Below are positions 32,654 through 42,565 of a stretch of 64,000 nt of DNA, in pieces. Source of the DNA: Mercurialis annua (taxonomy: Eukaryota > Streptophyta > Magnoliopsida > Malpighiales > Euphorbiaceae); assembly GCF_937616625.2 (NCBI RefSeq), contig NC_065573.1, positions 5,285,001-5,349,000 of the forward strand, read 5' to 3'. The notes beneath the pieces are model-generated. The model searched no databases, was not told where the DNA came from, and saw only the letters and a program-made list of their open reading frames with translations. Made by a program: the position numbers and the translations under genes. Numbering within the stretch: position 1 is the first letter of the stretch; each line of letters begins with the position of its first letter.

Positions 32654-34022
32654 TTAAATATGAAATTCTTCAATAGTAATGGAGGAGCACGGCTTGTTGT
32701 ATGGAACAATAGCCGTTGATTCTAATATTTTCTGTGCTTTCTTTTTAACCTCTTGATGAATCTCTAGAGGTTTATTTTTCTTTGGTTGGCCTTTTTTATT
32801 TTTTCCAGTAAAGTGAATGGGGCCAACATAGGAATCATAGTAGAAAACTTCCACCATGTTAGTGACAGTGGTGAATGGTTTAATATTCACTATGGATCCC
32901 TTGTCAATAAGATCTGAATACGGTTTGTAAAATTCTGGTCGGTCAATTTTTCTCAGACCTGGACCATATAGCTCATGGATGGCTTCTCTTATAGCCTCCA
33001 CGTCGAGTGGCCTCCTCAAAGGTTTGAGTGGGAGAGGTGGGTTCCTCCCTTGTGGAAAATAATTGCCTCCTAAGCCCGGAGGTTGATCATAATTTTCATT
33101 AACCTCTCAATCCTCCATGGAAGGATGAACGACTCCTCTCACAGCCTCCATGTCAAGTGGCCGTGCTAGAGGTTGGTTCCTCCCCTGGGGAAAATAGTTG
33201 ACCCCTGTGCCCAGAGGTTGGACATAATTTTGATTAACCTATGGATCATTCATGGAAGGATGAACGACTCCTCTCACAACCTTCATGTCAAGTGGTCGTG
33301 ATAGAGGTTGGAATGGCAGAGGTTGGTTCCTCCCCTGGGAAAATAGTTGCCCCCTATGCCAAAGGTTGGACATAATTTTGATTAACCTCTGGATCATCCA
33401 TGTAAGAATGAACGGTACCTGCATTAAACGGCCTAGAATTCCGGCCAGTTTGATTATTAGTTTTAAATGAATTAAAATGAACAGGTCCATCTCTTTTGTG
33501 AGGAGGTACGTACCTTTCTTCAGAGGATGGGTTTGAGATAAGCACATGACTAGTGCTCCCAATCTCCTGGATTCCTCCAAATGACTGCCCCCCGAGTCCG
33601 TTAGGATTTCGTTTGGCCGTGTTAACAGCCTCTGGTACATCACCCCCATGAGATGATAATTTGACAATAACTATCAATTCTGCCAAATAGCGTTCCATCT
33701 CAAACTGCTGCTTCCTGGTCAACTCGGCCTATGCTTGGTTAAAGCTAGCCTGAGTCTGCTTCATGTCTAACATGGCTTTTGACAGCATGTCTAAAGCCTC
33801 TACCAATCTCGGCTTAAAATTTCGCTGAGTTGGTGTCTGTTGCTCTCCAAAGCCAGGAGGCACATCTTCACTCTCCTCTCCTAGAGGCAAATTTTCTTTT
33901 TCAATGCTTCGGACAATGTGAGCCACATAGTCTCCATGTCCTACATTTAGAGAGGTAGGATCATCCATTGCATCTTGGGATACAATAACGCCTTTTCCTT
34001 TCTCACTTCGAGTTCTAGCCAT
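32654..34022 (-). pseudogene. gag: gag of the minus-strand LTR element, broken
   Basis: Begins MARTRSEKGKG at 34022, about 10 bases after the primer site. It runs with one TAG (33731-33729) to about 33354, then shifts frame. The middle holds three copies of a 45-50 residue repeat (NYFPQGRNQPL, RPLDMEAVRGVVHPSM, NQNYVQPLG). The last part reads VEAIREAIHELYGPGLRKIDRPEFYKPYSDLIDKG, matching gag proteins of plant gypsy elements, and ends in IVPYNKPCSSITIEEFHI. The DNA repeat spacings (135 and 150 bp) are multiples of three, so the duplications arose while the frame was in use. Confidence 0.65.
33030..33470 (-). repeat. Three in-frame tandem copies inside gag (135-150 bp)
   Basis: The landmark GGTTCCTCCC starts at 33040, 33175 and 33325. 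Each copy also has GGAAGGATGAACGAC-like and AGAGGTTGGACATAATTTTG-like words. Confidence 0.8.
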
Positions 34023-34032
34023 AACTCTTCGT

Positions 34033-34050
34033 GTCCCACTGGGCGTGCCA
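34033..34050 (-). promoter_or_regulatory. Primer binding site
   Basis: TGGCACGCCCAGTGGGAC on the minus strand, directly inside the LTR end after a short T run. This is a common primer-site form in plant Ty3/gypsy elements; I do not assign the tRNA. Confidence 0.7.
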
Positions 34051-34055
34051 AAAAT

Positions 34056-35071
34056 AGTTGCTGGCATTTTGCGTTTGTCAAAATAACCGTAATAACAAGT
34101 GTGTGCAAAAATGCGAGCGTGCCAGGAAGCGAATTCCAATTGTGAACTTAATTTCTTAAAACAAGCGATTGGGGCTTTGTTAACCTTATTACAAGTACAC
34201 CAATCAAGTAATGCTAAAACAAAGAAATTAAACTGTAAATATGTTTACTAATTGAATAAAACGAAAGTACATGTATTTGAGTAAAAAATGCAGAAGTTCA
34301 ATCGTAAAGTTCTTTACATATTGAAGAAAATTGAATTGCTGATATTTGGTGTTTTTTGCGTTTGGGCTGGTTTTTTGTGAAATTTGATCGGGGTTGCAAA
34401 CTTGCTGCTCTTCTCTTATTTATAGCCTTTGTCATTTGTGAAAACTATCGCTTCTTTCAACTGCACACGTTCTCTCCACCTTTAAGAAACTGTAAATCGT
34501 GTCTCTTAACTGTTGCTTCTCAAAAGAACGTGCTTTTTAACTTTTATTCTTTAGAAAAAAATATCCTTAGACTCTTGGTCATTTAAACTCAATTTAATGG
34601 CCATCTTAAATATGGGTTTAATCTTCTGGCAACGGACTAAGGCCTTCTGAATTTTCTGAGAATTAGGAGTCAGCCTCTGAAATTAACTTCTGCAGTCAAC
34701 TTCTAGAAATTAAGTAGAGTCAACCTTTGGAAATTAAATTCTAGAGTCAACCTCTGAAATTAAACTTCTGGAGTCAAATGGTATCAACCTCTGAAATTAA
34801 CTTCTGGAAATTAACTTATAAAATCAACCTCTGAAATTAAACTTCTAGAGTCAAATAGAGTCAACATCTGGAATCAACTTCTGAAAATTAAATTCTGGAA
34901 TCAACTGGAGTCAACCTCTGGAATCAACTTATGAAAATTAACTTCTGGAGTCAACCTCTGAAATTAAACTTCTAACCTCTGGCCAATTTTTTCCATTAAC
35001 TTTTTCTATCTTTTGAAAAAGAATATGGGCTTTATGGCCTTTTAGCCATATTTTTAATTTTAGTGCAAACA
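34056..35071 (-). repeat. 5' LTR of the minus-strand element
   Basis: Same structure as the copy at 29120, including the TATAAATA box (34417-34424, minus strand) and the TCAACCTCTGGA minisatellite (34668-34985). The end next to the primer site has mutated from AACA to AACT. Confidence 0.9.
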
Positions 35072-35404
35072 TATGCATACATATAGAATAGATCATATTG
35101 CATTCTGGCATTTTTACCCTTATCTGTACAGACACGGTAAATAGCTTTAAGCCTTACTCCCATTCTAGAACTAGCAGGCACCAGCCCTCTATCTTCAAAA
35201 GCCACCACCAAAGTCAGCATGCGCCAAGCCTACACCGCCCAGAAACGCACAGAGCAGACAACCTATTGGTCAGACAGTGGGCCACCGTGCAAGGAATCAT
35301 TCCCCAGAAACACCAGGCTTCGAACCTCCATCTTAACTAGAGGTGAGCTTAAATATGACAAGGCGCCATCCCTACTCCAACACTAGAACAAGCAACAAAT
35401 ATCA
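35072..35404. other. Right flank of LTR element
   Basis: No gene recognised. Starts TATGCATACAT; possibly the continuation of the sequence interrupted at 29119. Confidence 0.4.
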
Positions 35405-35650
35405 GCTTCAAAAGCAGAAGACATGGAGAAATAAGGCCTCCACCAGTCAAAAACAGGGGGCATCGGGTCTCTACCAGCCAGAGAATCGGGGGCATCATGT
35501 CTCCACCAACAAGACAATCAGGGGCATCAGGTCTCCACCAGCCATAGAATCGAGGGTATCATGTCTCCACCAGCAAGAGAATCGGGGGAATCAGGTCTCC
35601 ACCCGCTAGAAAATCAGGGGCATCAGGTCTCTACTAGTCAGAAGTCAAGA
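35405..35650. repeat. 32-bp minisatellite
   Basis: GGGCATC (or variants) at 35458, 35490, 35522, 35554, 35586 and 35618, an exact 32-bp spacing. Units contain AGGTCTCCACCAGCCAGAG. Confidence 0.9.
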
Positions 35651-35676
35651 AAAAGAGGTTTCCCATAATACAGAAA

Positions 35677-36052
35677 CACAATCGTTCAGGTCCCGAAAGG
35701 CATGCTCTCACTCGAACCCTTCTCATAAGATCAAGGTCATTCGGCGGTGCAACCTACTAGGGAATCTCGCATGTCAGCTTCTTTGCACCTTATGAGTTTA
35801 CTCACCCGTTGACTTGCACAAATGTCAGAGTGCTTGGTCTGTGTTTCAAGACGGGCCGAATGGGGAACCCGTTGGCCAATACCCTGAGAGCGCTGGTGCC
35901 GAGGCACGCCGTAGTGGTGCGCGCTGCATTCCACAATCGCAGCGATAGGATCTCCACGGACGTATCAAAAGCCCAGGCCTGGGCTGCCGTTGCAATCCAT
36001 ATTGGTATGCACCCCGAGCAGGTCGTTCCCCATCCGACCAGGGCACATCGCT

Positions 36053-36083
<31 letters not shown>

Positions 36084-36157
36084 TAGCACTCTGTGACTCT
36101 CTTTTCAAAGTCATTTCCATCTTTTCCTTGCGGTAATTGTTCGCTATCGGTCTCTCT

Positions 36158-36194
<37 letters not shown>

Positions 36195-36279
36195 TGGAAT
36201 GCATTCCCAAAAAACCCGACTCATAGACAGCGCCTCATAGTGCGATAGGGTTCGGGCATGACGGGGCTCTCACCCTCTA

Positions 36280-36312
<33 letters not shown>

Positions 36313-36485
36313 TGCCTCTGAGGTCACTTCTCCATACTATAATTCGGTCGCTGAAGGCGCCCAATTCTCAAGCTGCGCTATTCCCGGTTCGCTCGCCGTT
36401 ACTAAGGGTATCCTGATAAGTTTATTTTTCTCCGCTTATTGATATTCATAAACTTAGCGGATAGTCCCGCCTAACTTGTGGTCGC
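35677..36485 (-). rRNA. 25S rRNA, 5' fragment (degenerate)
   Basis: Read from 36485 leftwards: CGACCACAAGTTAGGCGGG, ATATCAATAAGCGGAG, AGTAACGGCGAGCGAACCGG, later CATTCGGCCCGTCTTGAAAC, GAAGGGTTCGAGTGAGAGCA and TTTCGGGACCTGAA, which are the first roughly 800 bases of plant 25S rRNA. It carries many substitutions, mostly C-to-T or G-to-A. It stops abruptly at 35677, so it cannot form a large-subunit rRNA. It is a nuclear rDNA relic. Confidence 0.9.
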
Positions 36486-36701
36486 GGTCGGAGACCGCCT
36501 TTAGGATGCTCTAGGGTCAAGGAATGTCTCGACGGCTAAGAATAGCGAATGACTATTTTAGAGGGTCTTTACAACCACCAATCTTCATGGCTATCATTTT
36601 CCGGGAACATAAATTTTGGGCCAACCACATGCGCAAGGCACATAGGAGGCCAACTTCTGCTTCTATGACTCCCAAGGTGTTGATAGGATGGGGCGACGTA
36701 T
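36486..36701 (-). other. ITS2 (degenerate)
   Basis: About 216 bp between the 5.8S and 25S fragments, in the expected place and of the expected length for an angiosperm ITS2. Confidence 0.75.
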
Positions 36702-36863
36702 GCGTAACACCCAGGCAGGCGTGCCCTTGGCCGAAAGGCTTCGGGCACATATTGTGTTCAAAAACTTGGTGATTCATGGGATTCTACAAGTCACATCAAG
36801 TGTCGCATTTTGTGCGTTCTTTATCAATGTGAGAGCCGAGATATCTGTTGCCGAGAGTCATTT
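36702..36863 (-). rRNA. 5.8S rRNA pseudogene
   Basis: About 162 bp. Begins AAATGACTCTCGGCAAC and contains ATATCTCGGCTCTCACATTG, AAGAACGCAC, TTTTTGAACACA and GGCACGCCTGCCTGGGTG. The core is clear, but several CpG positions are now TpG or CpA (for example the CGATGAAGAACG segment), so it is a decayed copy. Confidence 0.9.
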
Positions 36864-37026
36864 GATTCTTGAAAGAAGACAATGTTGAGCAGACGATAGA
36901 GACGAACGAGAATTTGCCTGAAATCCCTCCCATCCGCTTCAGAAAAATGAGGGGCGCGGAGCCACAAATTTCCCCAACTATCTTTTAAACATGTTCACGG
37001 GTCAATCTGCAAGGTGCAGGTTTCGA
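36864..37026 (-). other. ITS1 (probably shortened)
   Basis: About 163 bp between 18S and 5.8S. Shorter than usual for an angiosperm ITS1, which suggests an internal loss. Retains GTCGAAACCTGCACC next to the 18S end. Confidence 0.65.
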
Positions 37027-37163
37027 CAATGATCCTTCTGTACGTTCACGTACGGAAACTTTGTTACGACATCTCCTTCCTTTAAATGATAAGGTTCAGT
37101 GGACTTTTTGCGACGTCGCCGGCGGCGAACCAACCACGTCACCGCGATCTAAACACTTCACAA

Positions 37164-37194
<31 letters not shown>

Positions 37195-37278
37195 ATGTAT
37201 AAAGGGCAGGGACGTAGTCAACGCGAGCTTATAACACTCGCTTACTAGGAATTCCTCGTTGAAGACCAACAATTGTAG

Positions 37279-37312
<34 letters not shown>

Positions 37313-37816
37313 AACCCGGGCCTGTCGGCCAAGGCTATAGACTCGTTGAATACATCAGTGTAGCGCGTGTGCGGCCCATAATAACTAAGGGCATCATGTA
37401 CCTGTTATTGCCTCAAACTTCCTTGGCCTAGAAGGCCATAGTCCCTCGAAGAAGCTGGTAGCGGAGGTATACCTCCACATAGCTATTTAGCAGGCCGAGG
37501 TCTCGCCCGTTAACTGAATTAACCAGACAAATCGCTCCTCCAACTAAGAACGGCCATCCATCACCACCCATAGAATCAAGAAAGAGCCTGCGTTGACATT
37601 TTATAAAAATAAATGCATCCCTTTTAGAAGTCGGGGTCTGTTGCATGTATTAGCTCTAGAATTACTACGGTAATCATAATAGTAGATACCATTAAACAAA
37701 CTATAGCTGATTTAATGAGCCATTTGCAGTTTCACAATCCGAATTAGTTCATACTTATACATGCATTGCTTAACCTTTAAGACAAGCATATAAATACTGG
37801 CAAGATCAACTAGGTA
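37027..37816 (-). rRNA. 18S rRNA pseudogene with about 1-kb internal deletion
   Basis: The 5' end at 37816 reads TACCTAGTTGATCTTGCCAG and continues with ATGGCTCATTAAATCAGC and AATTCTAGAGCTAATACATG. The 3' part includes TTGAGGCAATAACAGG, TACACTGATGTATTCAACG, CCGCCCGTCGCTCCTACCG and GGATCATTG at 37027. The total of 790 bp compares with about 1.8 kb normally. The loss lies near 37584, where GTCAACGCAG joins GCTCTTTCTTGATTC. In a normal 18S these flank about 1 kb and both carry GCTCT, so the deletion probably used that short match. Confidence 0.9.
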
Positions 37817-39330
37817 GCTAATAGGAGTATTTTACTCCTATAATTAGGGTCGTTTATACTCGGTTTTTGTCACGTTTATTATGAATTAAATTCATTATTT
37901 GGTGTTTTATGTGCTTGATAGTGTTTGTTAGTGTTTTAGTGAAAATTAGGTGATTATCGAGTATTTGGAGAAATATCGACTAAGGATTACGCCTTCAAGT
38001 TAAAGCGTTAGCTTGTGGACGAAGAAATCAAATTCCAAGAGAAAAATAGCCGAGGTCTCGAACGAGACAGGTGTGTCTCGAATGAGACCCATGTTGGATT
38101 GGCAAGGGTTCGAACGAGATAAGGCTTGAAGAAACGAGATTTTCTCTCGAAAAGTAATGATTTGAACGAGACTCCTTGGTTCAAACGAAACAAGGCGAAT
38201 TTGGCCATGGTCTCGAATGAGACATGGTTGTCTCAAACGAGACCGTGAGTTAAATATCCTTATCAATTTTTGATTTGGATTTAATTTCCTACTCCGACTC
38301 CAACCGAAACTCTTATTTCAAATTCGACTTGTAATACGACTTAGAAGACTCCAGAGCTTCCTCCACTATATTAAGACCGTATAATAGCCTAGATTAAGAC
38401 ATTAGATAATTTAGTTTAATTTTACTTCATCGATTAAATAGCTTTTTAACATCTTTTCCAGCAGTTTGTAAGTAGTTTATAATTAGTTTCTGCGAAGAAC
38501 GATTGTGAATATTTCAAGTTTAATCAAGACGAGACTTCCGAAATTGACAACTCCGGTATTTATTGTTTTAATTATGTTCAATTCTTCATCATCTTCTTTG
38601 TTTAATTTCAACTTAAGCATGAGCAACTAAATCCTTTGTTCGGTGATTGATATGAACACTTAGATTAGTTCCGAATTGGATTAGAATTTCTTAAGTGAGT
38701 AAATCGTGTTTTAATTACTACAACTAATGCTTGAATTGAATTGATCACTTAGTTTATAATTTTGTGTTTAATTAACTAATTGAGAGATTGTTAATTAAAT
38801 AGATATAGGTAATTAAGAACTTAGAGGAAAACACCGTGAGAGCGGGTTGGAATTTAGCTAGTCATAGAGTTTGCTTCATAATTACAATTTGATAATTTGA
38901 TTCAGTTTTAATATTGTGAGAGAAAGTTAATAATTGGTTAGTTAATTAGGTTGTGATTTTATTTGGATATTTCAGACTTGAGAGGGTGGGATTCAGTGCA
39001 TTAGAATAACTCGATTCACGATAAAATCACTAATAAGTCTTAATTCATTCTTTTACTAGTTTATTTGGAATTATCAATCCTTGAGCACTTTATCATTATT
39101 GTTTAAACCTTAATCTACTTATTTGTTTTTATTTTATATTAGTCTAATTATTTGAGTTGGTTTACTTTAATGTTTAATTAATTTACTAAACTCCATTGAT
39201 TTTTGTAGCTAGCCAATTAAATAATACTTTAAATTAGTTATTTAGTCCATTGCTTCTGTGGGATCGATACTTGATCTTCCAAGATTATATTACTTGCGCG
39301 ATATCGTATACTTGCGAGTATTTGTCAACA
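37817..39330 (+). repeat. 5' LTR of a second Athila-like element
   Basis: The right end is TTGTCAACA at 39330, directly before a primer site, as in the first element. Shared words with the LTR at 12273: GTTCGGTGATTGATATGAAC, TTAATTAACTAATTGAGA, TGGGATCGATA and TATATTACTTG. The left boundary is uncertain; it lies at or just after the end of the 18S sequence (37817-37830). No partner LTR is present in the window. Confidence 0.7.
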
Positions 39331-39336
39331 AGTTTT

Positions 39337-39354
39337 TGGCGCCGTTGCCGGGGA
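39337..39354 (+). promoter_or_regulatory. Primer binding site (tRNA-Asp type)
   Basis: TGGCGCCGTTGCCGGGGA, a perfect complement of the 3' end of plant tRNA-Asp, six bases after the LTR. Confidence 0.9.
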
Positions 39355-39503
39355 GCAATTGCGATTAAATAAATTATGAGTATCTTATTCTTACTTGAGT
39401 TAGTTTTATTTTCAGTTATTTTTATTACTTTCTGAATTTATTGTTATTGGATTTTACGTTTGGTTTTCTTGTTTTTGGTTTACGTAGGGGTTTTGGTTAG
39501 TGT

Positions 39504-40770
39504 ATGCCTAATATGCGACGAGCCAAACAACCGCTAGAACCGTTTCAGTCAAACCTAACTTCCTTCGAAAGAAGTATCCGAAAAACAGCTCGGAAATCTA
39601 AAACAATGGAGGAAGAACGTAACCCTCCTTTGAACCTTGATGGGGTTAATCCTCCGGCACCACGTGACGATCTAGCTCTAAATAGGCCAAACGAAAGGGT
39701 CGTCGCTCATCCACAAAGACGTACCTTGGGAGAATTCTTCTCACCCAACGTGGACAACACCAACTACGGATGTTTCGCACCTCTGATCCTTGCTAACAAC
39801 TTTGAAATCAAACCGGGAACGATTCAATTACTCGAGAGTCCTTGCCAATTTATGGTTTGGATAGCGAGGATCCGAACGCTCATCTCTCAAAGTTTACGGA
39901 GGTTTGCAACACATTCAAAATGCATAATGTGACGGGGGATCAAATCAAGCTTCGTATTTTCCCTTTCTCTTTGAGGCATAAGGCGAGGAATTGGATTCAA
40001 TCACTTCTAAGACCCTCCATCACAACATGGAAATAATTGGGACAAGCTTTTCTATATAAATACTTCTATATGGGCAAAACAGCGAGGATGACCAAGGAGA
40101 TTATAGATTTTCTATAACTGCATGGCGAATCTCTATATTAGGCTTGGGAATGCTTCAAAAAGCTTCAGATAAATTGTCCGCATCATCATCTAGGTAGAGA
40201 ACATCTCATCTCTATCTTCTAAAACGGTACCAATGAGCGTACACGGGCAACTATTGATGCAGCATCGGGAGGGCCACTTATGAAGAAAACTTATGATGAG
40301 GCCAATAATTTGCTAGAAGAGCTTGCTATGAATAGTTGTTCTTGGTCAACCGAGTGGTTGAGGCAACCACCTCAAAATGGTGTAATGACCCTCGAGCAAA
40401 CCAAGAGTTTGAAGTGATGAAAGACAAAAACGCGGCACTTCTAGCACAAGTCTAGATGTAAAAACAACAAGCAAGCCAAAGGAACGCTCAACTTGCGGTA
40501 GATCAAATGGGTTGTAAGACTTGTGATGGACATGATCATTCGGGAATGGATTGTCCCCTTCTACATCAAAACTCAAATGAGCAAGTCAACTATGTTAGTG
40601 GACAAAGGCAAGACAACCACCCCTATTCCAACACCTATAATCCGGGATGGAGGAATCATCCGAACTTTTCATGGAGAGACAACTCGGGTCAAGCCAATGC
40701 CAACCCAAATATGGGAGAAGCAAATTTTCAAGCGGGGAACCATTGTCAAGGTTTTTTTCTTTTACGGCAC
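39504..40770 (+). pseudogene. gag: gag of the second Athila-like element, truncated and broken
   Basis: MPNMRRAKQPLEPFQ at 39504 parallels the gag start of the first element, then RRTLGEFFSPNVDNTNYGCF. A frameshift near 39845 is followed by DQIKLRIFPFSLRHKARNW and, with several stops (about 40036, 40115, 40138, 40220), CPHHHLGREHLI, TRATIDAASGG and KTYDEANNLLEELA. Then CKTCDGHDHSGMDC, QVNYVSGQ and NPGWRNHPNFSW appear from 40507. The element ends about 40770 in a sequence that is not gag; protease, RT and integrase are missing. Confidence 0.8.
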
Positions 40771-40775
40771 AGAAA

Positions 40776-40970
40776 GGTGCGTACCAAAAGACTTCGGCAG
40801 TTGGTGCAGGGAGGTGAGGCATGATGTACCCCCCCCTAAAGAGCCCATAGGTAGGACGTGGCTTCTTGGTCGATCCGCGCTACGGAATCGAGAGCTCCAA
40901 GTGGGCCATTTTTGGTAAGCAGAACTGGCGATGCGGGATAAACCGGAAGCTGAATTACGGTGCCCAACTA
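40776..40970 (+). rRNA. Internal 25S rRNA fragment (degenerate)
   Basis: 40870-40965 contains GGAATCGAGAGCTCCAAGTG, GGCCATTTTTGGTAAGCAGA, ACTGGCGATGCGGGATAAAC and CGGTGCCCAACT, an internal segment of plant 25S rRNA. The preceding 90 bases (GGTGAGGCATGATGTACC, AGAGCCCATAGGTAGGACG) probably belong to it too, but I am less sure. Orientation is opposite to the rDNA block at 35.7-37.8 kb, and the segment lies further into 25S. Confidence 0.75.
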
Positions 40971-41575
40971 TGAATCAATTTTCTTTTTAAATAATTTAAT
41001 TTTTTTTAAAGCTTAAGGACTTTATATTTTTACAAAAAAAAATGATAGACAGTGGGGGTTTTAAATAGTGAATACGGGCAGAAAAACTGGTGAAGACCCT
41101 AGTGAAAGAGAGGGGGGAGGTGCTTAGAAGAAGTGTGGCAGCAGACAAAACAGAAAGGAAATACCTCGAGATTTGACGTTTTGACAAGATTAAACATTGC
41201 ACCATTAACTAAATAATTAAATATTTAGTATATTTTTTATCATAAAATATTTAATATATAGCATTAACCATTTATCACTCTCTCGCTAATTTGATCACCT
41301 TTTCAAGACATGTTACGCTTTCCTTAAAATTTCTCGTTTTTTCATAAATCAAGAAGAGAAGTGTTCAAAATCTACTCCATTTTCAATCTTCTCTTTAACG
41401 TTCTATCTTTCTTTATATCCCTGCCATGTATGTCTTGTCTCCTTGCCTTTTTAATCTTTATTTATTCTCCCTTGTGCCGGTCAGAATCTTTTGGGTTCTG
41501 TATTTAACTGCTCTTCTTACACTTTCAGTGTCAAACTTAAACAACCCATAAAACCAGAAACCCCCCCTAAAGAAA
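40971..41575. other. Upstream region of the AP2/ERF pseudogene
   Basis: AT-rich, with TC-rich tracts near 41330-41480 that would suit a plant 5' UTR. No element is recognised. Confidence 0.45.
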
Positions 41576-42565
41576 ATGTCTGGAATTAAGTTTAGCGAGC
41601 ACAATAATCAAACCAAGCTCATCACGCCATTATTACATACGAGATCACCAATATATGTTCGAATATCAGTTACAAACTCATATGCTACCGACTCCTCTAA
41701 CGACAAAGAATCAAATAATGAAATCTTTAAGTCGCGACTGAGAGTCAAAAAATTTGTAAACGAAATTATCATAAAACCCTCGTCTTCGTGCTCTATTTGA
41801 AATGATGGAGTTTTGAAAAGCAATTACAGGGTGTCACAAAAGAATGGATAGAGAAAAAGTGTTGCAAGGAGATCATTTTTGGCGGGTGTTATCCCGCTGA
41901 AGAAGAACAGTACTACAGTAGGTAAAACGTTTAGAGGTGTTAGACAAAGGACTTAAGGAAAATGGGCAGCGGAGATCAGAGACCCTTTGAGACGTGTACG
42001 GTTATGGTTAGGTACTTACAATACTGCTGAGGAAGCTGCTATGGCTTATGACAACGTGGCTATTCAGTTTCATGGAGGTGACGCGCTCACAAACTTCTTC
42101 ACTCCCCCAGCCAAATATTCAAAAGCCACTAACTCCGGCTATGAGTCTCAAAAAGTTATTTCTACGGTGTCCGTTCTCTGTTTTTCGACAACGTCATCCA
42201 GCAAAGAGGTTGAATCACAAAGTGCAGCCATTTCTGGTAAAGAAATAAATGAAAGCCGTGAAATCAAATAGCAGTCGAGTGTGTCGGAGAATTTTTCAGA
42301 GTTTCTGGAATGTTTTTTAATGTTTCCTTATAATTTTTTCGACTTTCAGAGTTCTATGAGTGATTTTTTTTAGGAAACAAGCTTGATACCAGACAGTTTT
42401 ATAAAAGATGGTATTGGCGATATGTTTCTTGATTCTAGCATTGATTTCAATTCCCGTTTCTCTACTTGGAATTACAACGATGACAATTTCCAAGATATTG
42501 GAGATTTATTAGGGCTGAGCCACTCATTGCTATTTAAGAATATATTAGTACTAGTTTCTATATGA
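41576..42565 (+). pseudogene. Cytokinin response factor-like AP2/ERF gene, broken
   Basis: The start ATG at 41576 gives a CRF-type N-terminus (VRISVTNSYATDSSNDKES, RLRVKKFVNEIIIKPSSS) to a stop at 41798. After a frameshift, about 41860 onward reads GKTFRGVRQRT, then a TAA (in place of the conserved Trp codon, about 41953), then [32 protein letters not shown], which is the AP2 DNA-binding domain of ERF group VI proteins, followed by [10 protein letters not shown]. The frame closes at 42269. A further piece (42383-42565, FQDIGDLLGL) resembles the acidic C-terminal end of these proteins. CRFs are nuclear transcription factors downstream of cytokinin phosphorelay. No introns are seen, as is usual for the family. 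The lost Trp and the frameshift make it non-functional. Confidence 0.85.

Larger units (their letters stand above)
29120..35071 (-). mobile_element. Ty3/gypsy-type LTR retrotransposon, internally deleted
   Basis: Minus orientation: 5' LTR 34056-35071, primer site 34033-34050, gag 34022-32654, an integrase tail remnant about 32600-32330, a long non-coding 3' region, 3' LTR 29120-30134. LTRs are 1015-1016 bp, begin TGTTTGCAC and end near AGTAACA. Protease, reverse transcriptase, RNase H and most of integrase are absent. A clear target duplication is not seen, though TGCATACAT occurs 2 bp outside both ends (29109-29117, 35074-35082). The LTR copies differ at many positions, so the insertion is old. 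Confidence 0.85.

Noticed and set aside
29109..35082. TGCATACAT as a target-site duplication of the minus-strand LTR element
   Set aside because: It is 9 bp and offset by 2 bases from each LTR end, while Ty3/gypsy elements make 5-bp duplications directly at the ends. Kept only as a curiosity.
35405..35650. Possible CRISPR-like array (32-bp regular spacing)
   Set aside because: The whole unit repeats with no unique spacers, and the context is a plant nuclear genome. It is a minisatellite.
35737..37646. Open frames on both strands across the rDNA block
   Set aside because: The region is rRNA and spacer sequence; GC-rich rDNA produces chance frames.
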